Part shown: positions 10,701 through 21,548 of the stretch, piece after piece
Layout: each line of letters begins with the position of its first letter
How positions within the stretch are numbered: position 1 is the first letter of the stretch
Assembly (NCBI GenBank): GCA_023238725.1
Contig: CM041550.1
Location: forward strand, 11,005,440 to 11,069,439
Length of the DNA stretch: 64,000 bases
From: Scortum barcoo
Lineage: Eukaryota > Chordata > Actinopteri > Centrarchiformes > Terapontidae
Reading direction: 5' to 3'
Notes under the pieces: model-generated
The model's input: the letters and a program-made list of their open reading frames with translations, nothing else
Database searches by the model: none
What the model was told of the DNA's origin: nothing
Made by a program: the position numbers and the translations under genes

Positions 10701-13700
10701 AGTTTAGTGACAGAAAATTAATCTGCGACTATTTTGATTAAATAAACTGCATATCTTTGGATTTTAGACAGTTGATCAGACAAAACAAGACATTTGATGA
10801 GGTTACCTTTGGCTTTAACAAATTATAACAGCATTTTTCACTCTGTGCAGTTTGTGACCACTAGTAGCACTGTGCAGCAAAGTTTTGACAAGTGCGTTCA
10901 AATTTTGTTTGTATCATGTTAATATGTTCGCAATAAAACAGCAGCTATGCCCCCACAACAGCAAAGAACATATGTAAATGATGATGATGTTTTAGAGGGG
11001 TTTTTGAGGCCATTAGGAAACAATTATCTTTGATAGATGACAAAACTCAACAGGGAAACTTTCATTTCAAATTCCTGAGAAAATGCTGGTTTCTATTAAT
11101 GTTGAATTCTTCATATGTATCAACTAGGAACAACAAGACTCAGCAGTAGACACAACAAACTCTGGACAGACTGAAGTAGAGCTGTGATTTCCATGTCCCT
11201 TTTCTGTTCAGGCTGTATACTAAGAGTATACTAACATTAACTGACAGCCAGTGGACACTGTCTATGCAACTTTATTGATATTCAGCTGTTCTCTACCCTT
11301 CTGTGTTTCCCAGTGCGGGAGCCCTGGCATGACAATGTCAGTTGTTAGGTGGCCTCTGCACCCTCTCCTTCTGCCCTGTGTGTGTTTGTATTTTCATACT
11401 AACAAAGACCAGATCTCTTCACAAAGGAAGAAAGAAAAATAAAAAGCTCTGAGGACATTTTGCACATTCAGTTTGGGGTTATGACATGAGTTGTCTCTTT
11501 AAATGGCAAGGCTGGCCTTAGTAATAAAAAGACCAAAACAAAACAATATGTTTTTTCTATAATCTCTGACTGGCTTTCCCTGTCTGTGGCACTCAGACAG
11601 AAGATGTAAATTGTTAAAACTATATAAATATATAGTTCTATTTTTTTAAATGCTAACAAATTTCCTAAAGCAGCTGGGCACTGTGGGTTTAAGCAAATGT
11701 TACCTCAAAAAGAGGAAATGTCACATTTGCGGGGGACTATTTTCTGTGGAGTAATATACATTTAGTGGGCTGAGTATCCACAGCAGCAGGATGGCACAGA
11801 GGAATAAGCTATAACAGGCTTTGGCTGCACAGAAAATACTTGATTTGTTATGGTATCTTATTGGGAGCACAAAATGTAAATAATCACCAGATATATTCTT
11901 CATTAGCAAGGGTGAAAAGGCAAATCCAACCCAAAAATGAAGCAAAACCGTGACCTTTCTTGTTGTTTTTCAGTATATAGTATCTGCTCCTTCCCAAAGA
12001 TAGCAGGCCAAACAATAACATGATGTTACCAGACATTTCCAGCCCTGCTATAGAGAGGATTGACAGAATAAAAGGAAGCATCAACAGTGAATATAAGGGT
12101 TTTGAGTCAGTGCTTCAGAATCAAAAATAGGAGCTTCTCTGCAGACCCACCACTTTACACCTACAATCATACTGAGAAAAATCAACTGCAGAGGAAACAC
12201 AGGCACAATGTTTTCCAATGACAGCAGCCTCAATAGAGCAGAATAATATACAGCCACAGGATATGTTGCACTTTGAGTATGGCGAATGACTCCCTTTTTT
12301 TCCCCCCCCTACAACTGGAAAGCCTTTCATCACGTTTCATTAAATGCCGCTGAAAGCAACAAGTTCACTGGAGACTGATGAAAGGCATTCTGCGGGATGT
12401 AGGAGATCACTAACTAAAAAGGAGATGTAAATGAGGAGGTTGGTCACATCAAAAGGGGAAGTAACAGCTCTTCGTTGTAAAAATGTAATTAGGAATTCAA
12501 GATATGTACAGAGCCCTGCGACTGACTGGCATCCAGTCCAGGGTGTACCCCGCCTCTTCGCCCAAGATAGCTGGGACAGGCTCCAGCACCCCTGCGACCC
12601 TGTGTGTGCTCAGGATAAGCAGGTTTAGAAGATGGATGGATGGATATGTGCAGATTTAAAGCAGAGGAGGTGGCTTTCCCTCCTACCTTTATAGTTACGG
12701 TATGAATTCTGCTGGTTAAAATACAAAGAAAGGTGTACAAAGAACACTAAATCTAAACGATATAACCTGAGAAATTTGGGATTAATTATAAGATGGTGCG
12801 AGAATCGCTTAGCTTAATTTAAGCATTGGAACAAGGAAATAGAGAATGCTTCAAACAGCATAAAGATGTTTTTAAAAATACATTCATGGGGAAAATCAAG
12901 AGTTCAAGAGGTTAATGAGACAGCAGAACAGGCTCAGCTCATTCCTGGGAAACTTCAGATCACTCTCTAGAGGAGGGCGTAGAGTGGAGGAGGCGTGAAG
13001 AGCTCCCACTCCTCTGCTTCCACCTGTCTCCATCTTGCATGCCTCCTCTGCCCTCCCCTGGGCCTGTGGCTGGCCGACGGCTGCACTGTCTGGTTTAATA
13101 CAGGAGATAGTCTCTCTGAATAATGCAGCATGAAGCCCCTCAGTCTCTCACTGTCTCGCAGCGCTTCAACATTTTTAAAATCTCAGCTCCACCGTCACTC
13201 TGCGTACTGCAGCGGGAGAGAAAAATGCTGCTAAAAATACCACGAAAGCAATTATTTTAGCCGATTGTTATCATTTATCAACAGCGGCTGTGCCCATTTG
13301 GCCAGTGGACACGGCCCACTCGCACATCCACTGCTCTTTGTGTTTAAATCTGTCCAACAAAGGGGCTGCAGCCGGGGAAGGAGCACAAGTTTCAGGTTTC
13401 AGTGAAGGGGACGGTCTGACCCAGCATCATGTGAAACTCCTTTCCTGTTTCCTGTTTCATGCCTCCAGAGGAAAAAAAAAGGGGCTGTTCTTGACTTAAA
13501 GCCAGTCTGAAGTCCACTGTTTAGTCTGTCACCACAGAGAAAAAAACGCAGCCCTCTGGACTGTTTTTCCTGTGCATGAAGAACATTAAGCCTCAAGTCT
13601 TGTAATGGCCTTAATAGAAAAGTTCAGATTTCCTCTGGTCTATGACAGCACTCCACTCACATGCCCAAATGTACTTTTGAGGAGTACTTGGTCAACCTTT

Positions 13701-16700
13701 TTCACATTAGGCATTTTCACTTGTCACTGTAGGGAAATCACAGGCGTTAAAACTAACGTTAACAATGGCTCTGTTCTAATCAGGTGTCCCAGTGAGCCCT
13801 GACAGCATGACAGTGAGTCAGCACGCACGGCACCGGGACCCTGAAACTGAAGCAGATTAATGGAATTCAGCCATCATTCATTTTATTATTTATGTAGCTT
13901 TTTTTTTCCAACTGTGACATGTCAAAATGTCTTCCTGTGAAATAGTTGTTCTCTTTGTTAATGCAAAAACCGAACCTTCTCAGAAATAGCACTGGGATCG
14001 ACATCATACATGGAAAATGTTTGGGTGAAAGTGAGGTCGTTTGCTCACAACAGCAAAGCTTAAGCTGGCTGTCCGCTGGGCACTACGGTGAGGTAGCAGA
14101 GGTGCGAGGGCTGAACAAAACAACAAGTAGGCCAGAAGGCTGCATATGAATCAATTTAATCGCATGGTTGTCCTTCTTTAAAAGTCCTTATTGCAAATGT
14201 CCTCTCTACAGTTCAACTCAAAGCTAATATGAGGCAGCCTAAGTTAGCCAATTCAAGTGGGTTATACAAAGTTAGAGCCTTTTTAGTTCACAATTTCCTC
14301 TTTGTGTTTTCCTTACAATGTTTCTTTGCTGAGCTGCAAAGAAGGGAGAGTAGCACCGACAGGGAAAGTGGTACTGTATTATGACAGACTTGTAAAAAAT
14401 CTGCAATGATACTTTGAAAAAATCTTGCTGAAGTTTCGTTTGGTGCTGCCTTGTTCCCGACAGTGTTGGAGATGCTGTGGATTCCCAACACGAACAATCC
14501 ATCAAAAAACATCCCCTCGGGCCTGTGCTGACTATGTATCGATCCTTTAATAACAGGTGAAGCTTTCTATGGCTCAGCACTGCAGTAAATTTTAAATTGG
14601 TCAGCAGATCAATCAATATATGGCAGAGCTTCACCCAATAAGCCTCCATATTTCCCTTTAGACATAGTTGCAAGCTACAGCTGCGTGGTGTGACAGATGA
14701 GATGAGGAAGTATGACAGAAAAGAGCCCACTTTCTTGTAACTACAAGGGAAGTGCGACATGCAAAACTGGAGCTGACAGAGTATGAGCAGACTGACAAGG
14801 CTGCTCAGGACTCATTAGACTCTGTTAGACTCTCTTAATGAGTAATTCATTGCTCTGCCTGGTAATTGTAATCAGTTAGTGGGGGATAAAGACAGGAAAA
14901 AAATATTCAGACCAGGTGGTTCCAGTGCCGCTGTGAGCAAACGCTCTCATCAGACATAACATATTGGCGGTGACACTAAACACAGCTAATTACTCCTAAT
15001 GAGAGGCTTGGACTGATGTTGTCACCAGCTGGGAACGCTGCCCCCACGTACGTCCAACTCCAATTTTCCACAATTTCTCAGCCAAAGGTTTAACAAAGCT
15101 ATGGCTAAGTGGAAACTGCTGGAATGCCGTCAGAGCAGCAACACCGCGTCCTTTGCTGCTTGCACAGATAATCGGTAAAAAGTGGGGGACAACCTGAAGG
15201 TGTTAAATCATAGGTGTTCACCCAACACTGCTCCAAAGGTAAGATAATGGAAATAGTTTGTGTTTGGGAATTGAATTGCTGAGCTTACGACACACTGACC
15301 TTTTGTATTTGTTTGCCTGGAAACCTATTAAAAATGTAATTAAAAAGGCGGCCTAGCACGGCTCCCTGTGGTGAATGCACAATTATCGGCTTCAGAACAA
15401 GTTTATACTCCAGACGACAGTTGCAGGCACGTTCAAAATGAAAACGTGACGAGATAAGGGCGTTACAACACCTCACTCTTTTCGCATCCGGAAATATTAT
15501 GCGTCGCCGGAAAGTAGAGTGTGAGCCGAGCAGAGCAGGCGGGCATCACATGCAGAGGCACGCTGCTATACTTTTCTCACTCGGTGCCCTGGTTCTGCCT
15601 GATTCAGCAGTCTAAGCTGGTTTATCCTCACTGTGCTGCATGAATGTCCTGCGAGGGGAACCTGTGAATTACAGTGGAAAGAGATGTGAAGGTGAGAAGC
15701 TCCATTATGATGTGGATGGCCCTTTCTTCTGTACTATAACAAGCCTGAATTAAATAACGGAGACAAAGCTGATGTGTCCACCGTGCAGCACATTTTCAGC
15801 CAGTGTGATGAATATTTCAGAGAAGAGAGGAGGAGCAAGTCTAAATGTTCGCAAATGATGTAACACTGAACAGGCTTTGCCGTGAAACACAAATCCCGGA
15901 TGTGGCTCATAATAAACACTGGAAAGAATTCATCATTTTTATGCCACATCAGATATTTCAAATCACTTGGCTCACTCTGGACGGAGGGAGGCATCTAAAT
16001 CCAATGATTACATGGCAAAGATTACATTGTGACTTGTGCAGTTGCACACTATAAGCCCCGACTGACTGGTGCAGAGTGGATGGTTGATTGTGTTTTACAC
16101 TGATCTGAGGATTTTCAGGGCAGGCAGAGATGGGATAAATTAGTGCAGCACAAAGAGACAGACATCCTGTCAGGTTCAGGCTCAGCCAGCGCAGTTCTGT
16201 GGCAGTGTCAAAGTGTCAGCTTGTGAAAGTTTCAAATGGAGAGAAAGTGTCTGAGGTACACTGGTGGTGAGAACGTCGCTGACATGTCTAAAAGTGAGAT
16301 GAAAATTGTCCATGTTTGAGCGGAGCTGCTGCTCTGAGCTCTGTTACCAATGCAGTCAATATGAATGGCACTGATTATATCGTGGATATACTATTAAGTT
16401 CAGGTAGTACGAGCAGATATTTGGCCTGTAGCTGAAGACACCAAACTTGACTGACTGACTTGACTTAGGATGAACATGTGATTTTAGTGGCCAAGGATTT
16501 GACTTTGTTTAAGCGTTATTTATCTTATTGTCAACTAATCCCATTAAAATACCAAAAAAAAGACAATATGTTGGTTCATCTCTCAGTATTTTGCAACATC
16601 CCTGTGTTGTCTATAGCACTCAGTCATGAGCTTCTTCCTACAAGATAAATCTTCACATTTGGATCACACATATATAGTTTAAATTTTTAAAAGGTAAAAC

Positions 16701-18339
16701 TGTTCGCTAAAACAGCTGGCCACTGTAGTTCTCAGCAAAAGCTACTCAAACAGGGATAAACAGTGCATTTGTTGGGGGCTATTTTGATCTGTGGATTAAT
16801 ATACATTTGTTGCACAAGAGAGTATTTAATGCACTCGGATTGTAAGTGGGGGATTTACTTAAAATAAACTACAGTGCCCATGTTCATCATGAAGAAATGA
16901 TGTGTTTAAAACACACAGAGGAATGAGCTATGTCAGTCTTTGGCTTCACCTGAAATACTTGTCTGTTGGTATTGTTGTTGGTATTGTTTTTTTCATTGGA
17001 AATGTTGACAGCGACAAAAACGGAATAAAATCACAAGACTTTTCCTCTAAAGCAGAAATGAAAGCGATGACTCAACTGTGTGATATCAATGAGCATTTTC
17101 ACAAGTATTTCTACACAGACAGTGAAATAAGGAAAGGTTGACTGTGGATTTAATAAAATTCAGTCATTTCTCTGCACTTCGTCTGATGTGTTTACGTAAC
17201 ATACACACACGCTCTCACGTCTAGGGTGGGCACGACGGTTTTGCAAGGACACAGTCTTGATGCGATGTCAGACAGACGTGTGCACTGACAGCCACAACCA
17301 CGGGCCTACACTTGGAGCTAAATACAAAGTGAATGGTATATCAGAAAATACTATTGGTTTAGTTATTCTACAGCTTTCCACTCCTAAATGCCTTTGAATT
17401 GTTTTTTACATATACACACATTTACTACAGCTGACAGCTCAAGACTCAACCAACATGGATATTGAAGGACTGTGCTGATGGAAGCTGTTTTAGTCATTAA
17501 CATTTCATGACCTGCTCTGAACAACAGCACAATGTGCACTACAGAGTTTGGGCTGGATATCAAATTATACATAGATATTTTAACCCAGAGCGTAAAAAAG
17601 AAGGGAAAAAACAAGCTAAAACAAAGAGCCAAGAGAATCACAGTAAACTCTAAAACCAAGAGCCTGAAACATGAGGCTCCCTGGTTTTCTGATTTCTGCT
17701 GCCTCCATTGTTTAGACCACATTAACTACTCGCACAAGGGCGTCTATTTGAGGGTTTGACTCTGGTGGAGCCTCGATGTTATTGCAGTGGACACAAAAAA
17801 GGGGATGTTTGCAAGTTTTACTGAGGAGAGAGAAAGAGGTGAAAAAAAAACAACCAAACGTGGAGGTAAATGTTCCCTCAGAGAAGTCACTTTGACGGCC
17901 TGCCTTTGCATGACACATCAGCTTTATAATCTCCTTTCAGCTCATCAGACATCGCATCTGCAACATTTTTTGTTTGTGTCCATTTCGGGTGGACGCGCAG
18001 GGTGAGAGGTTCTGCATTTACCACCATCAGCGCATATTTGTGCCACAGTGGAGAGGATGAGGTGGGTGAGATGGGCTTTTCTGGCTACACACCCACACAC
18101 ACACAAAGAGAGAGAGAGATGTTGAGATACAAAAACAGGTAAAAGACAAACTTACAGTGACACCAGCCCAAGTGGCAGCACCAGTGCAGCTTGAAGCACT
18201 TCCCGTGGCTGTGCGTCGCGCAGATGGAGAGTCCGTCGCAAGGCAGGAAGTCCGGTCTCCCCGCGCAGCTCCTGGCCAAAGCCTGCGCCTCGTCCAACTT
18301 CTCGCTCTTCGGACACTTCTGCGCTCCCGAGGCGGCCAT
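7087..18339 (-). CDS. c3orf70: c3orf70 homolog (UPF0524 family), two coding exons
   Basis: Join of 18156-18339 and 7087-7784. Exon 1 gives MAASGAQKCPKSEKLDEAQA and the Cys/His-rich core CDGLSICATHSHGKC...HWCCHLGWCHC, nearly identical to human C3orf70 in that core. Exon 2 starts KYVYQPMTNV and ends IEKIETTV, again as in the family. Splice sites are GTAAGT and TTTAG. Length would be 293 residues, against about 250 in human. The extra length is a proline-rich stretch. I chose the ATG at 18339 because it best matches the family N-terminus; the in-frame codon upstream at 18360 is GTG. No catalytic motif is known. The family is vertebrate-specific and has been linked to neural development in zebrafish. 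The exon lengths sum to a multiple of three, but the middle of exon 2 is broken in frame (see exon entry). Confidence 0.85.
7860..8165. repeat. Interspersed teleost repeat in c3orf70 intron
   Basis: Contains phrases (TTAGCAACAAGCTGATGAAG, ATCAGCTAAAGAGAGTC, AAACAGAGCTAAAA) that I recognise from a dispersed repeat in fish genomes. Boundaries are approximate, and no terminal repeats were determined. Confidence 0.45.
8598..8618. repeat. (CA)n microsatellite
   Basis: An uninterrupted AC run lies inside a longer AT/AC-rich patch. Confidence 0.85.
10700..10870. repeat. Interspersed teleost repeat, AATTGATTAATC family, copy 1
   Basis: Contains TTTGGATTTTAGACAGTTGA followed by TCAGACAAAACAAGACATTT and a GCATTTTTCAC phrase. 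The family is also present at about 37415-37855, 51375-51545 and 60565-60835. Function unknown; it is probably a non-autonomous element. Confidence 0.55.
11540..11860 (+). repeat. Interspersed repeat, copy 1 of a pair in c3orf70 intron
   Basis: It shares, in the same orientation and order, phrases with 16560-16990: CAATATGTT, GGCACTCAG/AGCACTCAG, TATATAGTT, CAGCTGG(G/C)CACTGT, GGGGGACTATTTT/GGGGGCTATTTT, AATATACATTT, CACAGAGGAAT(A/G)AGCTAT and AAATACTTG. Divergence is clear by eye, so this is an old family rather than a recent duplication. Confidence 0.65.
12505..12652 (+). repeat. Retroposon 3' tail with GGAT repeat end
   Basis: The phrases CAGTCCAGGGTGTACCCCGC, AGCTGGGACAGGCTCCAGCA and CCCCTGCGACCCTGTGTG, followed by GATGGATGGATGGAT, match the 3' end of an abundant fish non-LTR retroposon. 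The 5' part is missing, as expected of a truncated insertion. Confidence 0.7.
12940..13340. other. Candidate conserved non-coding element in c3orf70 intron
   Basis: This is a GC-balanced, repeat-free block with no long open frame that stands out from the AT-rich intron around it. It has AT-rich factor-like cores such as AGCAATTATTTTAGCC near 13245-13262. Regulatory function is only inferred. Confidence 0.25.
14805..15055. other. Candidate conserved non-coding element, rich in TAATT cores
   Basis: The block contains several homeodomain-type cores: TTAATGAGTAATTCATT near 14836-14852, TGGTAATTGTAATCAG near 14860-14875, and AGCTAATTACTCCTAATGAG near 14983-15003. It is free of obvious repeats. 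Such clustering is typical of developmental enhancers, but conservation is not shown here. Confidence 0.3.
16560..16990 (+). repeat. Interspersed repeat, copy 2 of the pair in c3orf70 intron
   Basis: Direct-orientation partner of 11540-11860, with the shared landmarks listed there. It is longer, with an extra segment of about 100 bases at about 16815-16910. Confidence 0.65.
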
Positions 18340-18700
18340 GCCAACATTTCCCGGATCCACACGAGCGAACTACGGCGACATAACCGGGCGGGAACCGAGC
18401 CGAGCCCAGGGAGAAGCTCCTCAGCTCAGGGAGAGGGACGCGAGAGGCGCGGCTGGAAAATAACGCAAAAAAAAAATCCACAGCAGCCACAAAAAAAAGG
18501 GAGGGTGCGCATATATCCTGTCAAAGTATCAGGGGCGTCAATTGGCCGGGCTGGGTGTCACGCTGAACGCCTGGTCGTGGTCGTGGTCCGCGCATCTCTC
18601 CATCCTCCTCCTCCTCCTCCGCGTCGGGGAAGCTCCTCTCTCGGTGCGCGCCGGCGAGTGACGCGCGTACGGAACAACGGCGCGCATCTGAACTTCATCA
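18150..18700. promoter_or_regulatory. c3orf70: CpG-rich region over c3orf70 exon 1 and promoter
   Basis: CG dinucleotides are dense here (for example around 18215-18440 and 18560-18690) and scarce on both sides, the usual picture of a CpG-island promoter. The transcription start would lie right of 18339 on the minus strand. No TATA box at a fitting distance was identified. Confidence 0.65.
18156..18339 (-). CDS. c3orf70: c3orf70 coding exon 1
   Basis: 61 codons plus one base. The Cys/His-rich core (CDGLSICATHSHGKCFKLHW, then CCHLGWCHC) at residues about 34-61 is the most conserved part of the family and could bind metal, although no known zinc-finger spacing is met. The donor after 18156 is GTAAGT. 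The split Cys codon (T|GC) joins correctly to exon 2. Confidence 0.9.
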
Positions 18701-19416
18701 CACACAGCGGGAGGAGTCCGCGAAACACAAAGCCAGCTGCTCTGCAAACACACACACACACACAGAGAGAGAGGCTTTCATTACCCCTGTAAGAAAGAAA
18801 GAAAAAAAAAGAGAAACTTCACAACACCAGATCTTGGATCTGAAATGAATCCATGATCCAATCCACAAACAGGCCTAAAATATAAACATCTCATGATAAA
18901 ATTTTGGTAATGTTTTCAGTCTTATTCCGTGACTCTTTTGCTCACGTATTAAAACAGTCAAAGGTCCGTGGAGGGTGTATTTGCAGACAAAATGGAGCTT
19001 TTGTACTGTTGTTGCAATCCAGCTGCTCGTCTTGGTGCCGTCCGCCGCTAGATGGCAGCCCAAACATCTGCTCAGTGCTGAGCCTGACAGGCTTCCTTTG
19101 AGAGTGACCCAGCAGTGATTTCTATAGGAGGAGTTTGACGTCGTGTGTGTTTCCCTCAGCCTCCCTCCTCTGTCACGGCTGCAGCTGGGTCAGCAGAAAA
19201 CAGACACACACACACACACCACAGTGGTGAACAGTTTTCCTTTTCTCTCCTCCAGAGAACAATGTTTGCCTGATAAAGCCAATCAAATGTCATTAAGTGG
19301 ACACCTGAATGTACAGAGGCTGAGAGTAAGAAGCCAAACAATAGCTGAAGTTCATAATGGACAAAAATAGTACTAAATAAATCTCACAAAAAGTCAGTGC
19401 TTCATTAGAACAGGTC
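18701..19416. other. Gap between c3orf70 promoter and ehhadh 3' end
   Basis: About 0.7 kb holding short CA runs (18750-18762, 19203-19219) and one good CTCF-like motif (19045-19058). No exon-like frame is recognised. Confidence 0.5.
19045..19058 (+). promoter_or_regulatory. CTCF-like motif between c3orf70 and ehhadh
   Basis: CCGCTAGATGGCAG fits the core consensus CCASYAGRKGGCRS at 13 of 14 positions. It lies between the two genes. Binding is not shown by sequence alone. Confidence 0.4.
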
Positions 19417-20295
19417 TTTATTGAGGCTTTAGATCACAGATGTAGAGGTCTTTATTACGACATATTGTTCATACAGTAAAAAGCGTACAAAAAGCTTTAG
19501 ACATGACATTAGACATGATAAAATAATAACCAAACAGGCTTATAGGATATCAGTTTAATCATCTCCTCTGTATGTAAATGTTGCATATGCAAATTTATTA
19601 CAATTCGGAGCATTTTAAAAACCCAAGATTAAACTGCAGGTTGATTTCTAGAGGTCTTTGTAGAAATTCTGTTATTACAGAGTTTAATAATATAATAATA
19701 TTATCCACATGATTGTGTTCCCATAGGTTTTGATATTCCTACTACACAGAAAGTTATTAGATACATCTGTGTCTGTATAATCAAATTATTTCCAATACAA
19801 CAGCCACGCAACACATTCGATCACTGGAAAGCTTGTTAAAGAGGTGGAGGTGTTTCATTCTGCTCTGTTGTAGAAGCTGTAGTTTATCGAAAGGTGTTTC
19901 TAGTATGTTGACCGCCCCCGTTTACATGAATGACAGAGAGGGGAAAATGTTAGAAACAATAATACAATCAATGTTTTTCACATCGAGTCATTATCTCTGA
20001 TATAGTGTCAACAAAAGCTTTACATGTTTCATAAGAATAGGTTTTATTGCAGGGCTGTTGCATTGGATTGCATTATACAGTATACTGTATAGTACAGAGT
20101 GCATAATAAACTGGTAACTCAGACTCAGAAACACAGCCCAAGAGCCTTTTATATTATCATCCAGAATCACAATATCTATATAAGAGAAAGGTCAGCATTA
20201 AGGGCAATATAAGTGCAGTACATTCACCGTTAATCACAGTATGAGATTTTCATTATCAAAGTAAATAAAGAGATTAAAGCTGAAAGGTGTAAGAT
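19417..20295 (-). other. ehhadh: ehhadh 3'UTR with poly(A) signals
   Basis: After the stop at 20296-20298 the minus strand runs about 880 bases to AATAAA at 19451-19456 and 19417-19422. Either could end the transcript. The stretch is AT-rich with no open frame. Confidence 0.6.
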
Positions 20296-21548
20296 TTAAA
20301 GCTGGCTGTGGAGCTTCTTGATGACTTCCCTCCACCTGTGGACAGGTGGGCTGCCATTGGCCACAAGCTTCCTGAGGAGGCCGCAGGGCTGCAGGTAGGG
20401 AATATCAGGGTGAGCCTGGTGGTAGTGCTCCAGCCTCTCGAGGACCTTCGCCAGCCCCACCATGCTGGCATAGAACATGGGACCTCCTCTGTGCCTGGGC
20501 CAGCCATAGCCGAACACATAGATGATATCTATGTCTTCGGGTCCTGCGGCGATTCCATCCTCCAGTATGCGGAAGCCCTCATTGATCAGAACGTAGAGGC
20601 AGCGCTCCAAAACCTCCTGGTGGTCAATGCGGCGTGCCACCAGGCCGTGCCGGGCTCTGTACCCTTCCAGAAAGCTGTGCAGCCAAGGGTCAGAGATGGC
20701 AACCCGACTGCCGGGTTTGTCGTACTTGTACCATCCCCGGCCTGTCTTCTGACCAAAGCGTCCCTGTTCACAGAGCAGATCTCCCAGGGGGCTGTACCTG
20801 CGACCTTGTCGAATTCTAGCTGGTTGCCCTGAAGCCTCGCCCGGCTCCACCATCCCATCTCCCTTCCTGACCCTCCAGCCAACGTCGAGCCCGGACAGGT
20901 CGGACATTCTGAACACACCCATGGCAAAACCAAACTCCTCCAGGGCTCGATCTACCAGCTCGGGTGTAGCTCCCTCCTCCAACAGGAAGAAAGCTTGTTC
21001 CAAGTATGGCTTCAGCATGCGGTTCCCCACAAAGCCCCGGCAGTTGCCAACAGCCACACTGACTTTGCCCATTTTCTTTCCCAGTTGCATGGCAGTGGCC
21101 ACGGCTTGAGGGGAGGACCGTGGGCCGTAAACCACCTCCAGCAGCTGCATGACGTGGGCCGGGGCAAAGAAGTGCATCCCAACCATCAGCTCCGGGTTGC
21201 GGATTTGAGAGGCCAGGTGGTCTACATCCAGTGCAGAAGTGTTGGTGCACAGGAGAGTGCTCGGTTTACAAATGGCAGACAGCTGCTGAAAGACCTTCTC
21301 CTTCAGGGCCACGTCCTCAAACACAGCCTCAATGACCAGGTCGACGTCTGCTACAGCCTGGATGTTGTTGCTGTAACTGATCTTATCAAGTGCAGGAGCC
21401 ACCCCACGTCTCTTAGACCCTCGCTCCAACATGTCGGATACCGCCTGCTTTGCCTCCATCAACTGCTTCTCCTTGCTCTCCACAGCGACCACAGACAACC
21501 CTGCCTGAATCAGGGAAACTGCAATGCCTCTTCCCATGGTGCCGAGAC
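20296..21548 (-). CDS. ehhadh: ehhadh coding exon 7 (last): dehydrogenase domains and C-terminus
   Basis: One 1253-base exon holds the whole NAD-binding and C-terminal 3-hydroxyacyl-CoA dehydrogenase region. It starts GLGTMGRGIAVSLIQAGLSV after a CTCTAAG acceptor (AAG, a weaker type) and contains DLVIEAVFEDVALKEKV, CTNTSALDVD, the His/Glu catalytic pair in MHFFAPAHVMQLLE, and the second repeated C-terminal helix region ERCLYVLINEGFRILEDGIA. The stop TAA is at 20296-20298. The frame is fully open. The end, SQL, fits the loose PTS1 consensus. Confidence 0.95.

Larger units (their letters stand above)
7785..18155 (-). other. c3orf70: c3orf70 intron 1 (10.4 kb)
   Basis: Bounded by a GTAAGT donor and a CTTTAG acceptor. 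No other exon-like frame is recognised inside it; open frames such as 8723-9031 (102 codons) and 14272-14760 (162 codons, minus) have no resemblance I can name. It holds several dispersed repeats and some GC-balanced blocks that may be conserved non-coding elements; these are listed separately. Confidence 0.75.

Noticed and set aside
14272..14760. 162-codon minus-strand frame
   Set aside because: Composition is like random AT-rich DNA and no motif is seen; length alone is not enough in this much sequence.
18157..18792. 211-codon plus-strand frame across c3orf70 exon 1
   Set aside because: It is the antisense shadow of the real exon in a CpG-rich region, where stop codons are rare.
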